Source of the DNA: Phanerochaete sordida
Lineage: Eukaryota; Basidiomycota; Agaricomycetes; Polyporales; Phanerochaetaceae
Reading direction: 5' to 3'
Length of the DNA: 64,000 bases
Assembly (NCBI GenBank): GCA_019973155.2
Contig: BPQB01000039.1
Coordinates: forward strand, 186,001 to 250,000
Part shown: positions 44,892 through 57,612 of the stretch, in pieces
Layout of the letters: each line of letters begins with the position of its first letter
Position numbering within the stretch: the stretch's first letter is position 1
Translations under genes and position numbers: made by a program
Notes under the pieces: generated by a model
Told to the model about the DNA's origin: nothing
The model's input: the letters and a program-made list of their open reading frames with translations, nothing else
Databases searched by the model: none

Positions 44892-45336
44892 GGTAGCCGT
44901 GCTGTTCCAAGACTGTAAGATGTGGAAGGTCGAGAGGTCTCTCTAGGAACGACTTGCATTACAACATGGCCGACGATTGTGCGGCTGACCGTGGAGAGGT
45001 GTCAGCCGTCGCAGGTCGTCTGCTGGGCAGAGACAGATTATGGGACATAGACAACATCTGAGTGTGCTAAAGGGTAGTATTTCAGTGTCATAAATAGACG
45101 ATGTGCAGTCGAAAAATATCAACCCGCGTTGTAGGTGCTCGACGTGAACGGAACGGTCCCGCGTGACAGACTTCGCTGTGATGGTGTGTTATGCGTGGCG
45201 TGACTAATGGTGACGGTAACACGACGCGGCCGCGTCCAGTGTCACGCGACGCATACACTCTTCCTCCCAGCCCACGAGCACGCATGCTGAATATCGTCCC
45301 GGACACTGTTATCTCCGGTGACTGAAGGCAGTGCAT
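44892..45336. promoter_or_regulatory. divergent promoter region
   Basis: 445 bp between the ThrE-type gene and the conserved unknown gene. AT-poor, no clear TATA box, no coding frame. Confidence 0.5.
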
Positions 45337-48011
45337 ATGCCAGACCCACTTCCCAGCTCGAAGTTCGTCCTTTCGTATTCATCTAGACGATAATTCATGG
45401 AGTATGTTATTGCAGGTTTGCGACAATCTTCGATTCGCTGCCCCAAGATGCCCAACAAACACTCATATATCAGCAGCTTATTCCTTTGCTCAGTTCAGCA
45501 CCCAATCACAAAGCAAAGAAGATCCTGAAGGCCGCGAGCCGACTGCAGAAGCGTCATGAGAACATCCCAGACCTCGACCTTGCAGCCAAGAAGGCCGAGA
45601 TCAACAACATGCTCACCGAGCTCAACAAAGACGCGAAGAGATCTTATGTGATGGATTCTTCGAACCGCGTGGAGCTCTTGAACGAGATCGTCGACAGTCT
45701 CGCTCGCTGGATGAGCGATATATGGGTGGTCGTCTTCGAGCACCGCGTGGATTTCAAGGCCGCGCACGGCTGCCTGCTCTTCGTGTCCGCAACTCTGGAT
45801 CGACTAGAGAACGTCCGGATGGGGTGAGTAGCATCTCTGTGTCTGTACGAGCCCATTCGTGACCTTTGGATAGGTGCAAGTGCGCATTGGACTCCTTGTA
45901 CATCCCCGTCACGATCCGAAGCAGGAAAGGTCGCATCGTGAAGAGGTTCGATATCAACGGTGCTACCCATCTCGAAGACGCTTCTCTGTTCATCTGGCGA
46001 GACATGTTCCTCAGCATATTGGCCTACGGCAGTCAGTCGCACAAGAGCTTGATTCCGAAGATGCTCGGAGACATCGAGGAGGCTATCGGCTGGAAGGCAC
46101 TCGTGCGGCTCATGTACCAGCAGGCGAAGGGTGAGTGTGGACAGTGACGCGCTGCGGACGTAAGTTGACGGCTGCCAGGCGGCAAGCGACGCATGCAGTC
46201 CGATAAGGAGAGCGACTGGGAAGATGTCGATACCGACGAAGACGACCTCGACTTGCCTGCTTTGGAAGACCAGTCAGATTCCGAGGCTTCTTCATTCTCT
46301 ACGGTCGACGACGGAGACAGCGAGCTGGATTTTGACACACCTCGCCTCCGGCATTGGTCAGATATCATCTATGGCCACGCGCACCTGCTACAGCGTGCCA
46401 TCGAAAATGCGCTCACTGCCGTATTTGAGAACATCCCGTCTATGGCGCTGTACAGCACGCTTCTGTCCATGGCGCAAGACCCGCGGACGCTCGAGGAGCG
46501 CCTGCTCTTGTCGCTGAAGGGCATGGCTACATCGTGTCCGGAAACGTTCGCAGTGGCGCTCGAAATCTACTCCCTCGAGCACAAAGTCGACGAGGTTGTC
46601 GCGCTACTCGACTCGCATTCGCATCTGCTGCGGCCGCGCGACGCCCCATCGCTCCAGGCCGCAACGACGCTCCTGTCGCATCACGGGCACGGGCAGCGCG
46701 CGCTCAAGATCCTCGAAGCGGAGCTGCTCGACACGGTCCGCATGACGCGCCGCGCGCTGGTGCTGTCTTTCTCACAGCTCGATACGCCGCAGAACCGGAC
46801 AGAGATCGCGCTGCTGCTCAAGATGAGCTCACGCGCACCGGGCAGACGCGGGCGCATCGAAGCATGGGTCGACGCCGTGCAGACGCCTGGTGCAGACCAG
46901 CCAAACCCGATGATGTTTGCAGCGTTATTCATGGGCATGGGTCCTCTGCCTGGGATGCACTCCGATGACGACCCGTACACCTACCTCGACCTCGACCCCC
47001 ACGACCCCGACCTGGAGGACCTGCGGTCAGAGCACCGGCCGAACCTCAAGAAGCGGTTTGAGAGCTGGGTCGACGTCGCACAGATGATGAAGGGCGGCCC
47101 GCAGATGCTGCTGCTGGTGTACAAGAAGGTCATCGACGACATGCCCTTTCTCCGGGCTTCCGATGTCACCGAGGAGATGATCAGCAGGTGAGCGCATCCC
47201 GTCACCCCAGCGGCCTCGTGTTCTGACCATCTTTCGCAGGCTGCAGGACCGGCGGAGCAAAACGTACGTGGTGGACGGCCTTGACGCCCTGCTCGCATTC
47301 GTCAAGGTCCAGCGGCGGAAGTACAACGCCATGAAGGCGGAGAAGGCGGCTGCCGCGGCGAAGCCCGCGGGCTCCTCGTCGGCGCCAACGCCGCTTCCGA
47401 CCTACGCATCCCCCGCGGGCCCGTCTCGGCCGCCGGGCATGCCTGCTGCTTCGAGCTCCAGCTCGACGCTGAACATACTGCCGCGCTCCGACAGCCCCGG
47501 CCCGCCCCCGCTCATTCCTGTCGCGTCGCTGGCTACAAACCCGCCCCCGCCAGGACCAGCACCAGCGTCGAGCTCACAGGCCTCCGCTCCTGCACATCCC
47601 GCAGCGCCTCCCCGTGCCGACAGCCCAGGGCCGCCGCCGCTCATCCCGGTCGCGTCGCTCTCAGCACCGCAGCCACCGGCCCCGCCGCCCCAACAGTCCA
47701 CCTCCCAGCCGTTCGCACCGCCGCCGCCCCAGCAGTTCACCTTGCACACATTCGCCCAGCCTCCACTGCCGACGCCGGGGCCGCTCGCGACAGACATCTT
47801 TGCGAATCCGAACGTCGGCGCGCCGCCACCGCCGCTCGTCGCAGAAATCGATGCGATCCTCGCTGCGGCGCCGCCCGCACCGCCCGAGGGCCACACGCCG
47901 CTCAGCCTGCTTAACTTGCTCATGGGGGGCGGGGTCGGGCCGCCGCCCGAGTTTGGGCAGGGCGAGCAGGCGGGGCCGGCGTATGGGTCGAGTGTGGACG
48001 ACGTGGACTAG
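45337..48011 (+). CDS. conserved unknown protein with Pro-rich tail, 823 aa
   Basis: Five exons: 45337-45362, 45416-45823, 45874-46130, 46179-47187, 47240-48011 (824 codons). The body is largely alpha-helical by composition (HKAKKILKAASRLQKRHENI; DSSNRVELLNEIVDSLARW; FIWRDMFLSILAYG; GDIEEAIGWKALVRLMYQQ), followed by an acidic linker (DWEDVDTDEDDLDLPALED), a second helical region and a 230-residue Pro/Ala/Ser tail with repeated PGPPPLIPVASL. I do not recognise a family. Exon 1 (8 codons, start MPDPLPSSK) is supported by the phase match only. The strict codon bias and intact phases argue for an expressed gene. Confidence 0.7.
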
Positions 48012-48292
48012 CGCGGCGCTCTTGCTATCTCTTGCCTGTAGCCATGCGGACTTACGTCTTGACGTGTTTTCTTCAGTAGTATAGTTACCTTGCGACTAGT
48101 AGATTATCATATGTGCATCGTTTACTGCAGCATCCCTCGTCCGCTGACTGAATATCTGTTCTGCACGTTCGGCCACGGTCATCGTACGTCGGGGATCACA
48201 CATCTCGGTGATGACTGAGACTTCATATTCAAGCATGTCTCTTCTATTTGTATAGCCTTTTGTGTCTAGTGTGCTTCTACATTGTATGCTGT

Positions 48293-49358
48293 TCAGTCGG
48301 TGAAGTAGGTGGGGAGGATGTAAGACAGCTTGTGCCTGTCCTCGTCCTTCTGCTTCTCGGAGCGCGGCATGATGGAAAACTTCATGGAGCCGACTTGCTC
48401 GGTGAGGATGCCGCCCTCCTCCGCGGCTCCGTGGAGCTCATCGAGGATGGTGGCAGCAACGGTCCGCGAGAGCTGGGCGTTGTTCTGGAGGACCTTGAAG
48501 ACGTCGGCGGCGGTAACGGAGTCTTCAGCTTCGCGCCACGAGTCGTAGTCAGTCGCGGTCGCGACGAGCGCGTAACTGCGAGGGGAATCAGAGATGAATC
48601 GCGTTCTAAGGCATAGCAAACGTACCCGAGCTCGGCCTCCCGCGCAAGCTTCGCCTCCGGCAGGACACTCATGTTGATGATATCGCCACCCCACTGGCGG
48701 TACATCTTGCTCTCGGCGCGCGTCGAGAACTGGGGGCCCTCCATGCAGACGACACACTTGTCGGTGTGGAGCTTCGCGCCGGCACCGTGCGCGGCGAGGA
48801 CGCCCGCGACGCGGCTCTCGAGCCAGTGCACGAGGCGGTTGCTGAACGGGTCGCCGAACGACGCGTGCGCGACGACGGACGTGCCCTCGAAGAAGCTCGC
48901 GGGGCGCACGCCCTTCGTGCGGTCGATGATCTGGCTCGGGAGCACGAAGTCGCCCGGCGCGATCTCCTCGCGCAGCGAGCCGACGGCGGAGAACGCGAGG
49001 ATCGCGCGCACGCCGAGCGACTTGAGCGCGGCGATGTTCGCGCGGGCGGGCACTGCGGAGGGCGCGATGGTGTGCCCGGCGCCGTGGCGAGCGAGGAAGG
49101 CGACCTGGGTACCCGAGGGGAGGGCGCAGATGGTTATCGGAGAGCTGGGGAAGCCCCAGGGCTGCAAAGACATCTGTGAGCAGAGCGAAAGCGACAATCA
49201 GCGATTTGCGTACCGTCTCCGGGTTCACCTGCTTGCTGCACGCCTCTATTAGCCTCTACCCTCCGCTCAGAGCACACTGTGCGACGTTACATCAAAGTGA
49301 GGTTGTCCAAGTGGTAAAGACCACTTCCGCCAATTACACCGACGAGCACTGCGCCCAT
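48293..49358 (-). CDS. S-methyl-5'-thioadenosine phosphorylase (MTAP), 302 aa
   Basis: Exons 49291-49358, 49214-49235, 48626-49161, 48293-48575 (303 codons). The enzyme splits methylthioadenosine with phosphate into adenine and methylthioribose-1-phosphate in methionine salvage. Motifs: [121 protein letters not shown]. Length is normal for the family. Exon 2 is 22 nt. An in-frame ATG at 49418 would add 20 residues (MSEESKGELQ), but [13 protein letters not shown] fits the family start. Divergent from the monooxygenase gene. Confidence 0.95.
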
Positions 49359-50036
49359 TTCAGCGATACTGCACTTCAAGATTTGTCGCTGCAACTCACC
49401 CTTGCTTTCCTCGGACATTTTCTTGAGAATTCGGGTGGTCGTAGAGAGGAAACGAGGTGGAAGGAGGGAAATGGTGGGCGTAGATGCGAAACAGCCGCCG
49501 CGGGTGGGTCTGAGAAATTAGGACCGACGCCACGCCTATTTAGGAAAGAGGGCGCGAGAATCCCGACTTCCGCTTTGCGGGTGGTCGGGCTTTCCTTCTT
49601 TCCTCCCTCCTCCCTTCTTTCATCGTCATGCTCTCACTTGTTACGGCGACAATGAAATGCACGCCAAGAGACGATGCTTTTCCGTGAGCACTGCCTCGCT
49701 GTCTCTAGTCGCCTTACCAACTACGTTTCTCAGCAGTTCTCGAGTGACTAACTGGCATTCACCCTTCCGAATGCCTTCCTCGCTGCACAGCAAGCACTGC
49801 TGTAACATATCTTACGCTCGGACGCTGGCTATCTTCTCGTTCCGATGCGGACCTGTGCCCGATCGAGGGACGTCAGAACGGCGCGCGTCGACCCTACTGG
49901 TCCCTACAAGTCTCACTTCCGATCAAGCGCATGACCGTCTGCTTCCGCATCCCGCTCTGCAGACGCGAAGACCACCGCGCCCGCGCGGTTTACATAAAGA
50001 GTTCTGTCTGCGAACCCAGGTCTCTGAGCTATCGCC
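49359..50036. promoter_or_regulatory. divergent promoter region, MTAP and monooxygenase
   Basis: 678 bp between divergent starts, with a C/T-rich tract near 49590-49620 (ttccttctttcctccctcc). No gene seen. Confidence 0.5.
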
Positions 50037-52603
50037 ATGTCCGAGGACGACGTCGCCAAGTCGTACCGGGGTGCCTCGACCTTCAAGCTGTCGGACGAGC
50101 CCATAGACCACGCACGACCGCTGCGTGTCATCATCAGTAAGGGCCTTTGGACAAGGCGTACTTGCAGTTCGCTGACGTATATGGTCACTCAGTTGGTGCT
50201 GGATTTTCTGGCATCGCTTTATTATTCAAGTTCTTGCAATCGCTGCAGAACGTCGAGATCGTCATCTACGAGAAGAACGAAGACGTCGGCGGGACGTGGT
50301 GAGTGCCTTCGTCGATGCGCGAGCGACGACGACGGCGACTAATATACTGTGCCGCCAGGTTAGAAAGCCGTTATCCTGGTATCGCATGCGATGTGTCAGT
50401 CAGGGTCTGCGGCCCTGGTATGTAATAACGCTCATCAGCCCCGCAGGCCGGCGCTCTGTTATCAGTTCTCTTTCGCGCTCCATGTCAGTGTCATTGGCAC
50501 GCTGACGGGCCTGACCCTTTTGCAAGCGCTGATGTCGTGCCTCAGACTGGATGGTCTTCATATTACCCTCCTGGTCAAGAGACGCTGCAGTACCTGCGTG
50601 ACGTCTCTGCGCGCATCGGTCTTCCGAAATACACCCAGGTTCGTCCAGCTGCCTCGTAATATACTGGTCGAATGTTTAGTCTGACCTCAGCCACGTAGTT
50701 CAAGCACAAGGTCGTCAACGCTGCTTGGTCCGAAACAAAGGGGAAATGGGACGTTACCGTAGAACGCACTGACGATGGCTCGCGATTTCAAGACTCTGCT
50801 CACCTCGTAATTTCCGCCATCGGCATCCTCAACAGATGGTCTCTGCCAGATATTCCCGGAATCAACGACTTCAGAGGAACTGTGTGAGTGTCCATCGCTT
50901 TTCTAGATCTTGGAGGCCTCATTTTCGACGCCTACAGGGCGCATACTGCGAACTGGACCCTCGGGCCGATGGACTCGTCATGGGCGAATCGTCGTGTCGC
51001 CGTGATAGGATCTGTAAGTGTCACTGCCACATAGCTTCCTGCCGGCACTGAATGGAATGACAGGGATCAGTGAGCCTCATCGGGCATATGGATCTTCCCG
51101 CACTCACCGAAAACGTAGACGGCCACTCAGGTCGTACCCGCCATCCAACCCCACGTGAAGCACCTCGACAACTTCGTCCGCGGGCAGGCGTGGATCGCGA
51201 ACGTCGCGCTGCCGCTGCTCAAGCAGTACCCCGACGGCTCCTCGGGCAACCGTGCGTGCGCCTGCCCTCTTCTGCATGCCTGTTCCCGCATGCGCTCGTC
51301 CGCGGCCCAGCGTGCTGATCCTCGCGTCCCGCAGACGTGTTCTCGGAAGCCGAGCTTCGCGCCTTCCGCGAGAATCCCGAGGAGTTCTACGAGCTCATGC
51401 GCCTGAGCGAGGACTTCCTGAACGGCGCGCACTCGATGACCATCGTCGGGAGCCCGATGCAGCAGCGCGTGCGCGAACGCCTTGCGCAGCGTATGCGGGA
51501 CGAGCTGAAGGCGCGACCTGAGATAGCCGACGCGTTGATCGTGAGTGGTAAATCTGTCGAGTCAAGCTCTGATTCACCGCCGCGCCAGCCGGATTATCCA
51601 GTCGTGTGTCGCAGGCTCACGCCGGGCACGGGCTACCTCAAGGCCCTGGTAAGTCGCCGTCTCGCGGCGCCTTGCTCATGCTCATGCCGTCATTGGGTTT
51701 CGCAGCAAGCAACTAACGTACGCTCACCACGTGCCCATGTCAAACTGCTGCTGACGGGCAGCCACAAGCACAGTTCATCAAGAGCGGCATCGCGCGCATC
51801 ACGCCGGAGGGTATCGAGACGCACGACGGCCAGCGGCGGCAGTACGACGTCATCGTCTGCGCGACGGGCTACGACGCGTCGTTCATCCCGCGCTTCCCGG
51901 TTGTCGGACGCAACGGAGTCACACTGCGTGAGTGCTGGCAGGAGTACCCGCGCACGTACATGGGCCTCTGTCAGGACCAGCATCCAAATTGGTACGTTCT
52001 GTCAAGAGAATTCATTGTCGACGTGCTCATCGGCATGCCAGGTTCCAGATGGTCGGCCCGAACACCGCGATGGCGCTTGGGTCGCTCATACCGGTCGTCG
52101 AGGCGCAGGCGGACTACGTCGTCAAGGTCATCCAGAAGATGCAGCGGCAGAGGATCAAGGCGATGACCGTGCGCAAGGAGGCCGTGGATGACTTCCAGCG
52201 GTACCTGGACTCGTATTTTCCGCGCACGGTCTTCGCAAGGAAGGTGCGAAGCTCGATGTTCGTCGAGAGGATGACGGCGCTGAAATAGCACAGTGTCGCA
52301 GCTGGTACAAGCGTGGAGACGTCGATGGCAAGGTCGTCGCGCTCTGGCCTGGTAAGCCCGTCCCTGCATCGCGCCCGCATAATGGCAGCTGACGCGGTCC
52401 TCGCAGGCTCAAGTCTTAACGAGCTGCGCGCGCTCGAGCAGCCGCGCTGGGAGGACTACGAGTACACATTCGTGGACGATAACGCTGAGCAGAACCGGCT
52501 GTACTGGCTCGGCAATGGCTCAACGCAGATCGAGGATGAGGGGAAGCGGGGGACGCGCGCGTGGTATCTTCCTCGCAAGCCCCAGCTGCTTGCGAAGCTG
52601 TAG
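50037..52603 (+). CDS. FAD/NADPH-dependent monooxygenase, Baeyer-Villiger type, 578 aa
   Basis: Sixteen exons: 50037-50136, 50193-50298, 50359-50394, 50447-50483, 50546-50638, 50699-50883, 50938-51013, 51064-51069, 51119-51251, 51335-51540, 51589-51648, 51706-51717, 51762-51991, 52042-52243, 52294-52351, 52407-52603 (579 codons). FAD fold: GAGFSG at residues 35-40 and the acidic strand end IVIYEKNEDVGGTW. Baeyer-Villiger fingerprint FxGxxxHxxxW is met at residues 182-192 (FRGTVAHTANW). NADPH fold: VAVIGSGSTATQVVPAI. Later blocks CRRLTPGTGYLKAL, VIVCATGYD, WFQMVGPNTAMALGS and WPGSSLNELRAL match fungal members. It should insert or add one oxygen atom; substrate unknown. Exons of 6 and 12 nt are required by the motifs. 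Intact. Confidence 0.85.
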
Positions 52604-52882
52604 CTCACGCCGTGCTGTATCGCATGTTCGGCCAGTGTCGCTGTGGAATGATCATGATATGTGTGCGAAAGCTAGCGTCTAGGTGACGCGTGCTCTGCTG
52701 TCGGAAGCCTCGTGCAGCTGAGCGGCGCTTACGTCGCTGCGAACGACGGTCACTTTTGCCTGTCCCCCGCATCCTCATCCGACCTGTCCTTGCCATCTTA
52801 TCAGATCTATAGTAGGCGATTTGTTTCTGTTTGAGTCTACTAAGTTGAGCTGACAGGCGGACTCCTCAGTCTTATCTCAGTC

Positions 52883-54494
52883 ATGCACGAAGTACTCACC
52901 AACGTCGACATTCTCTCCGAAATATTCTCGTATCTCCTACACGGCTCGCTGAACAACTTAGCAGTCACTTGTAAGACATTGAGCGATCCCGCTTTGGATT
53001 GTTTGTGGCATACGTTGCGGTCGTTCGGGCCTCTGATCAAATGCTTGCCCGCGAGAATGTGGACCGCCACGCCGGACGACACCGTGGTACGTCGCCAATG
53101 GTAGCATCTGCGACAGTGTTGACGAGTCGTGTACACAGACATTTGTTGACGGCCCTCTATTATCGAGCGACAGGCAAAGATTTGACACCTACGCCAAGAA
53201 GGTCAAGATACTGGATCTGAAGGAGTGTGCTGATCCACCGAAGGAAACATCAGAGCTACTTGCAAGACTTCTTGCTACACTACACCCCGAGCAGCGCGTG
53301 CTCTCTAACCTGCAGGAGCTGCACATGCACTCCTTTCCCTCCCTTGGTCGCAACGACCAAGATTCCCAAGCATACCTGATCTACGTGTCTACCCTCTTAG
53401 GCGCAGGCGTAACCTCTTTCACTGCAGCCCCACCGTCAGCTGCATGCACAGTGCTCACACTTTCCTATCTGCGATTTCTATGCCCTGCCGTCCAAGATCT
53501 CTGCATCATTAAGCCCGACTGTGATATTGCGTTGATGCTGTCTGGCTTTCGCGGTCTGACCAAGCTAAACCTGACCGCCGCCATCTCCGACACTGCCACG
53601 GCGCTATCGAGCAGCCTTCTCCAATCACTAGGTGCCCTACCCAACCTACGCCATCTCTCGACGACCCTCGCGTTTGACACTTCCACGTACCAAGTCCAAC
53701 CCCGCGCATGTACTTATTTCCCTTCACTGGAATCATTGAAGATAGGCAACGCACTCGACCTAAGTCCGGTAGGGGCCTTGCTGTGCGACATCGCCTCGCA
53801 AACACCCAAGCTAATTAGCGTTACTATTGACTACACCTCTACCGCTGCGTCATTGCCTAGCGCTCGCAGTACCCAGCTACGATACCTTACCAGAGGCTTG
53901 TCCATGTACTCCTCCTCGCTCGTAACGCTGACTCTTGCATGCAATGGCCGCCCATCTACAGCGGAGGACCTACAGTGCCTGTCTTCGCTGACCAAGCTGC
54001 GTTCTGTGACGCTCGTTGACTTGATCCCATCCGACACCGTCACAGATCTTTTCTTCGGAAACCTCACTCGCACATGTTCTGTTCTTCAGGTGTTCACGTA
54101 CCTCAGCAGGACAAGCGGGTCCCCCAGCACGCTGGCTGCGTTGGGCATCCTGGCGAGCAACTGCCCACAACTCTGGGCGGTCTCACTTCCCTTCAACGTC
54201 TCCTCTATTCCTCCTGTGATGGAAACCGGGCCACCGCTCCCTCGGAGAATGAGTCCAGTCCATTTACTTATACACCGCTTGGCTTTTATAGCGGAAAGCC
54301 AGCATCCAGCCATCGCAGAATATATTTCCGCTATCTACCCCAATGTCAATATAAATTTCCTCAAAGACGTCGACACTTCCCTGAGACGGTCTTGGGAAAG
54401 TGTCATCCCGTGGATAGCACTATTCGAGAGAGTGCGGAGAATAGAGAGGCAAAGGGTTTCCAAGCTTTCGAAGACAGAAGGCGAGCACAAATAG
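52883..54494 (+). CDS. F-box/leucine-rich family protein, 519 aa
   Basis: Exons 52883-53086 (68 codons) and 53139-54494 (452 codons with stop), 52-bp phase-0 intron. Exon 1: MHEVLTNVDILSEIFSYL, LAVTCKTLSDPALDCLWHTL, PLIKCLPARMW. It belongs to a different subgroup than the MHKAL copies (LIKCLP instead of LYQTLP), closer to the gene at 62071. Exon 2 has leucine-rich repeats (ALPNLRHLSTTLAFDTSTY, LTKLRSVTLVDL) and ends with ERVRRIERQRVSK. Intact. Confidence 0.85.
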
Positions 54495-54877
54495 GACAGG
54501 TCGGGCTGCTTCGTTCCGTCTCTGTGATGCCTACCGCGCTGACTAGCGATCTCCCCGTAGACGGTTACGGAGTCGGCTGGAGAAGAAGGATGCAGGAGAG
54601 AGAGGCGAGCACGAAACCCCAGGAGGTAGGCGCGAGTACGGAGCCTGGGGCGGCAGAAAGCTCCCAGACGCGATCTAGGGCATGCTGTCGAGAGTGGCTG
54701 GAGTCTTGTTTAGAATACATGTTTTTCGATCTCTTGCTACCGCTACAGTTCGTGCATGGACGGGCTAAGTCAAGATGAATTCGGATGAGCAGCGTCTGAG
54801 TCTACCCAGAAGATCGCGACTGCACTAGTAGCACTAGATGTTGCTATTGGGACGGCACGACCTCGGCGCGACAAGAT
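54495..54877. other. convergent intergenic region
   Basis: 3' flanks of two convergent F-box genes. Nothing recognised. Confidence 0.55.
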
Positions 54878-56509
54878 TCACCCTGCCATGGCCACGTCGT
54901 GGCCGTCCACGGACGACGACAACCTGCGGATCTCCGCTCGCATCTCCGCGATAACCGGTATCATCGTCCCGGCGTGTGTCCAAAACAGCGTCTCGGAGGA
55001 CGCGTCTGGCTCAGAGTTCGTCGAGATCTGCGCGCGCGGATACACGCTCGCGATGTACGTGGCGACACGCGCGCACAGCTCGTGTTCGATGATGCTGTTC
55101 GTGAGGTCGAGCGAGACGGGCGCGTTCGAGATGGGCGACGGCAAGGGCCCCGGCGGCGCGGACGCGTCCACGTCGAGCGTGAGTTGTGTCAGCTTGGGCA
55201 GGTGCTGTGCGCAGAGCGGGAGAGCCTCGAGCGTGAGCCCGCTGGGAGTGATGGGGAAGACGCTCTGCTCGTAGCTGAGGACCTGGAGGTCGGGCCATGC
55301 GTGCGCGAGCTCCGGGATAGTCTTGTCGGTGAACGCTTGGCGCAAAAGGCCAAGGCGGATGACGAGCCATGTGAGCTGGCGCACACGGAGCAGCGGGCGG
55401 ATGCTGTACGGCGTTTCTGTGGCGTTGAGCTCGGCTGAATCCAAGTCCGTCGAGGGCCCGCGCAGGGCGAGACGAGTGATGGCAGGGAACCGGGGAATCG
55501 CCTCGATGATGTCGTTGAGACTCGCTGCAATGAAGAGCTCCGGTGTGCCAAAGCTCAGCTCTAGGGTTTTGAGATGGCGAGACGAGATCGAATGTAGGAG
55601 TGGGGCAACGACGCTGGCGTCTACGATGTTGCTGAGGACGAGGCAAGTGAGCGAAGGGAAAGCATCGCTCGGCCGAACGATGCTTTCCAATCGATAGGGG
55701 AGGGACAGAGCGGTTTCTAACTTCTGCAGAGTGCGCTGGCCAGATAAATGATACCAAGCCTCTGGTAGGAGGGCTGTTTGTGTTCGCAGTGACTCGAGAT
55801 GAGTAAAGCGGGCGATTGGTTCGGTCGCTGGCTGCACGGCGGGCCATGCGAAGATGTCGAGGTTGCGGATCTCTGGGCGATACATCGCCAGGCTGTCGAG
55901 AATCTGTGGCATGAGCGGACTCAGGCACGTCGGCATGGAAAACTCTTCCAAGTCCGGGTTGGAAAAGAATATGCGGCCGAGCGGTTCCGCAGCCGCAGGA
56001 GTGATGTCGAAGGCAATAGAGACCCTGCGGAGGTTTGGGAATGGATGAGTGCACAGATGAAGCATATTGTCGAGGGCATGCAGCTGGGTCTCGAGTATCG
56101 GAGATTCTGGACTAGGGTTGTGCATGCTGAGGTACTTCACACGTTTCGCGTTCACGATGAGGCGCCTCCAGTCGCCGTCACTGGGCTGCTTGAGCAGTTG
56201 CTGAAAGATCACAAAGTATAAACGAGTGCTTGACTTGATCGCTTAGAATACTGGACTTACAAAGTCGTGGTACCATGGTAGTGTCCCCTGCCACAGGTGT
56301 CGAGGCAAATTCGACATCACAAATGACAACGACGGCACCACAGCCCAGAGACAGTCCATTGCAGGCTCATAGAAGAACTTGCAAGTACGCGCAGCAGCAG
56401 CATATGCAGCACGTTCGTCCTCTAAAAGCCAGTGGAACGCGCCCTCTCTGTCCGAGATTGCGTCGAATATAGCGCGCAAGATTTCGGGCACTTGCAAGCA
56501 GGGATGCAT
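54878..56509 (-). CDS. divergent F-box/leucine-rich protein, 523 aa
   Basis: Exons 56261-56509 (83 codons) and 54878-56200 (441 codons with stop), 60-bp phase-0 intron. Exon 1: MHPCLQVPEILRAIFDAI, AAAARTCKFFYEPAMDCLWAVV, a longer F-box with a charged insert (DREGAFHWLLEDERAA). Exon 2: GDWRRLIVNAKRVKYLSMH, then leucine-rich repeats (FPAITRLALRGPSTDLDS, VRQLTWLVIRLGLLRQAF). This type (CLQVPEIL, FxWxLxxDER) is the common basidiomycete F-box form; the MHKAL copies look like a separate expansion. Intact. Confidence 0.82.
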
Positions 56510-57612
56510 GGTCTGTACAAATGCTCTTCAGCGCGCAAGTGCTGCCTAAGGATACATACGTTAGCTTCTCATCCTACCTCAGGCCGCGTAATGCGACGAA
56601 AGGCCGAGAACGAGGCTCAGGCTGAACTTCGAGTCCCTGAGTACTGACCTTGGCTTGTACGCCGTAAACAGCTGACTAGAGAAACGGTTCTAAAGATTAG
56701 TAAGAAAGATCAATATGGTTTCTTTGATGAACCCACTGCTGAGTGAAGATGAGCAACAGGGTACAGATGAGCGTCGCTGCGAAGGGCGTTTGACTTTTTT
56801 CGCGTCGGGCGCTCGAACAGTCTTGCGCTGTCCGGGGTCCCCATGTACGACTTTCAGCTGGAAAGCCAGGAAAGTGACCAGGTCGGACCCTCTCGTGACA
56901 CTGACGAATAATAGGTCTCAGAGTCTCTGATCAGAGTCTCTGAGATTTCATTGAACTATGAGACCGGATGGTACAGTCGCGATGGCATGAGTTTGCAGCG
57001 TTGGCGTTGGCAGACGATGGATAGTTAGAGACAGACTTAGGTCCGATTGTACAATAGAGTCTGGGTTTGTGTGTGAAAAGATGACAGAAATTCAGTGCGA
57101 TGCTTTGAACGGCGCGTGTTACTGAGTGAGTTGGTAGAACCGGTGCGGTCGCAGTCTCGAAGTTTATGGGTTAGGGTTAGTCTCGGAGTATCGACATTGG
57201 GGTCTTCGTAGACCCCGGTCACTTGCGCCTCGTCTGATATCTCCAAACCACCACAACCTGTCGTACAACTACGGTCCCGATACGCAACATCTTCACCGAT
57301 CAGTCATCGATTGAGCGTCCCATCCTTTCAAGAATTCATTCGAATCTCTGTCTCTCGTTGGGTTACTAGGTCAGCCAATCAGTAGACGTGGTATTGCCAA
57401 CGGATCGCCCGTACGACGACCAAACCCACTGCTAAACCAACGTGTACTCATGTCTGAGCTCCACGTAGCGTCTACACACTCAGATTTCCGGACAATCGGG
57501 ACTATCGCTGGCTGAGAAGTGAGTGTGCTCGCTGCTTCGCGCAGCAACGCTAGCTTTCCGTTCACCCGCAGCTCTGACCACGCCACAGGTCCAGATCTCA
57601 ACCATCGCAGGC
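56510..57612. other. 1.1-kb intergenic region
   Basis: Promoters of two divergent F-box genes. Contains a tandem pair of the 13-mer TCAGAGTCTCTGA at 56918-56943 that also reads as a near-perfect palindrome, and a short telomere-like word (gggttagggttag) near 57167. No coding frame recognised. Confidence 0.55.
56918..56943. repeat. tandem 13-bp repeat, near-palindromic
   Basis: TCAGAGTCTCTGA occurs twice head to tail; the junction TGATCA centres a roughly 30-bp inverted repeat with two mismatching positions. Could be a protein-binding site or a chance structure. Confidence 0.6.

Noticed and set aside
57160..57182. telomere-like gggttagggttag
   Set aside because: Only two partial units; not enough for an interstitial telomere array.
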